Positions 14,671 through 15,426 of a stretch of DNA of 15,426 nt are shown piece by piece. The translations under genes were made by a program, and so were the position numbers. Position 1 is the first letter of the stretch; each line of letters starts with the position of its first letter. The stretch is from Paludibacter sp. UBA5753 (GTDB taxonomy: Bacteria > Bacteroidota > Bacteroidia > Bacteroidales > Paludibacteraceae), in the NCBI GenBank assembly GCA_002427615.1, contig DIFH01000016.1, positions 23,625 to 39,050 on the forward strand, written 5' to 3'. Below the pieces are notes generated by a model. It was not told where the DNA came from. It did no database searches and saw nothing but the letters and a program-made list of their open reading frames with translations.

Positions 14671-14751
14671 TTACCGTTTTTTTCTTAGACTTTCACCTTT
14701 TAATTCAATTCTATACGAAGTATGTACCAATCTATCCAGAATTGCATCGGC
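14671..14751 (-). pseudogene. istB: Truncated istB (IS21 helper ATPase), C-terminus only
   Basis: The minus-strand frame ending in TAA at 14673-14671 reads ADAILDRLVHTS, YRIELKGESLRKKR, stop. This is the standard IstB C-terminus (consensus ADAILDRLVH...RIELKGESMR). Homology ends at the alanine codon at 14751-14749, where the flanking element with ATTATGCGAA repeats begins. Only about 26 of roughly 245 codons remain, so it is not functional. Confidence 0.8.
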
Positions 14752-14862
14752 ATTATGCGAAACTTATGATAATGCAGATTATCCTAACATTTACATTATG
14801 CGAAGTTTCCAGCTTAGATATTGATATAAACGGATTTAAATAACTAAAAACTTCGCATAATA
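14751..14862. repeat. Terminal repeats of the tyrosine recombinase element
   Basis: ATTATGCGAA occurs at 14752-14761 and again, as ATTATGCGAAGTTT, at 14795-14808. The latter is exactly inverted at 14848-14861 (AAACTTCGCATAAT). A 16-bp dyad, GATAAT-GCAG-ATTATC, lies at 14768-14783. The cluster fills the gap between the istB break and the recombinase stop codon, so it is the likely binding and exchange region of that recombinase. The function is inferred from position. Confidence 0.6.
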
Positions 14863-14864
14863 TT

Positions 14865-15426
14865 TTACTTAGTTAGTTCCCTTAGCTTTTCTAATAAAAC
14901 TTTATTTCCGACCCATACAGGAACTTCCAGATTTATTTCAACATAAGCACTTTTCACTGCTTCAAAAATAAACTTAGGATTTACTCTTGCATAAATTTCA
15001 GTTGTTATGACTGATTTATGACCTAAAAAGTCTCTTATATGTATAAGTTCTATGCCAGACTCAAGAAGACCCATAGCTTTTGAGTGCCTCAATGAGTGGC
15101 AACTTAACCCATTTGGTATTAATCCTGGATTTTCTTGTTTAGCCATTTTTACGTACTTTATAAGCATATCATTTATTCCATTTCTTGTCAACGGATTATG
15201 CTGTGGGTTCGGGAACAATGGTTTCGTAGTATTCTCACGTCTATTCAATCCAAAACGCCTGAGATACTCATTTAACAAACTACTTATACTATCCGAGAGT
15301 GGAACTATTCTTTCTTTGTTTCCCTTTCCATGTAAGATTACGATATATGGTTTATCGGATATTCGAAGAGAATTTGGAGTCAAGTCTATAATTTCCTGCA
15401 CACGTGTGTTTATATTAATTGAAAAG
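14865..15426 (-). CDS. Tyrosine recombinase, catalytic domain (N-terminus beyond the window)
   Basis: Site-specific recombinase that cuts and rejoins DNA through a tyrosine-phosphate link. The visible 187 codons hold the whole catalytic set: first arginine in NTRVQEIIDL (15404-15402), lysine in HGKGNKER, HSLRH (HxxR), H of FLGHKSV, and the nucleophile in TTEIYARV (tyrosine codon 14993-14991). The frame is open to the window edge with no stop, so the GTG at 15401 is not the true start and the N-terminal DNA-binding domain lies outside. The extended tail after the nucleophile (about 40 residues, ending VLLEKLRELTK) is like the recombinases found in multi-recombinase elements (Tn554-like or recombinase-in-trio) rather than XerC/D. 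Only one such gene is visible here. Confidence 0.88.
   Translation of the reverse strand, partial: FSININTRVQEIIDLTPNSLRISDKPYIVILHGKGNKERIVPLSDSISSLLNEYLRRFGLNRRENTTKPLFPNPQHNPLTRNGINDMLIKYVKMAKQENPGLIPNGLSCHSLRHSKAMGLLESGIELIHIRDFLGHKSVITTEIYARVNPKFIFEAVKSAYVEINLEVPVWVGNKVLLEKLRELTK

Larger units (their letters stand above)
14566..14749 (-). mobile_element. IS21-family insertion sequence remnant (istB-side end)
   Basis: Contains the C-terminal 25 codons of istB (minus strand) followed by two 19-bp terminal repeats and a TG-ended terminus (TGTTTAGTGG at 14566). Multiple terminal repeats and 5'-TG ends are known features of IS21-family elements. The rest of istB, istA and the opposite end are missing: the sequence switches at about 14750 to an unrelated element. 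The exact outer end at 14566 is an estimate. Confidence 0.75.

Noticed and set aside
14640..14843. A 67-codon plus-strand open frame
   Set aside because: It crosses the istB remnant (opposite strand) and the recombinase repeat cluster, and has no recognisable protein features.

Overview
The window reads as a chromosome segment of a member of the Bacteroidota, probably Bacteroidales or a relative. Three things support this. Promoters fit the Bacteroidetes form TTTG-N19-TAnnTTTG: arsR at 925-955 and the ModF-like gene at 11204-11234 are exact matches, and the -7 boxes at 1067 and 12651 also match. The repeats are typical of such genomes (GC-rich double hairpins, AACCAAG heptamers). The proteins have a Bacteroidetes flavour. 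This is judged from sequence alone and no species is claimed.

Layout. (1) 1-1006: a REP-like hairpin, then an arsR-arsC arsenic operon on the minus strand, enclosed by a perfect 17-bp inverted repeat (103-119 / 990-1006). (2) 1104-3832: housekeeping genes purU (formyltetrahydrofolate deformylase) and a long-chain acyl-CoA ligase. (3) 3862-11040: a defence cluster. It starts with the C-terminal stump of an XRE regulator, followed by a tightly packed four-gene operon: type III mod, an AAA ATPase, a DUF4276 (TOPRIM-like) protein, and type III res. Spacings are 2 bp, then two ATGA overlaps. (4) 11270-14463: a ModF/PhrA-like double-ABC ATPase, sufS and sufE (sulfur mobilisation for Fe-S clusters). 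(5) 14566-15426: the istB-side end of an IS21-family element, cut off inside istB by the end of another element that carries a tyrosine recombinase running off the window.

The most unusual part is the restriction-modification cluster. Seven copies of a ~40-bp GC-rich double-hairpin repeat lie in frame inside coding sequence (six in mod, one in res). Three tandem copies and one inverted copy bracket a complete DUF559 (Vsr-like) endonuclease domain, itself read in frame as part of Mod. It looks like a repeat-endonuclease mobile cassette that has landed inside a methyltransferase gene without breaking the frame. Separately, the AAA ATPase + DUF4276 pair sits between mod and res as a nuclease-like module of its own, and is more AT-rich than the conserved parts of mod.

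Mod should methylate the host recognition site, and Res with Mod should translocate on and cleave unmodified DNA. The ATPase-DUF4276 pair may add a second, OLD/Gabija/Septu-like effector. That last point is inference from domain content and operon position.
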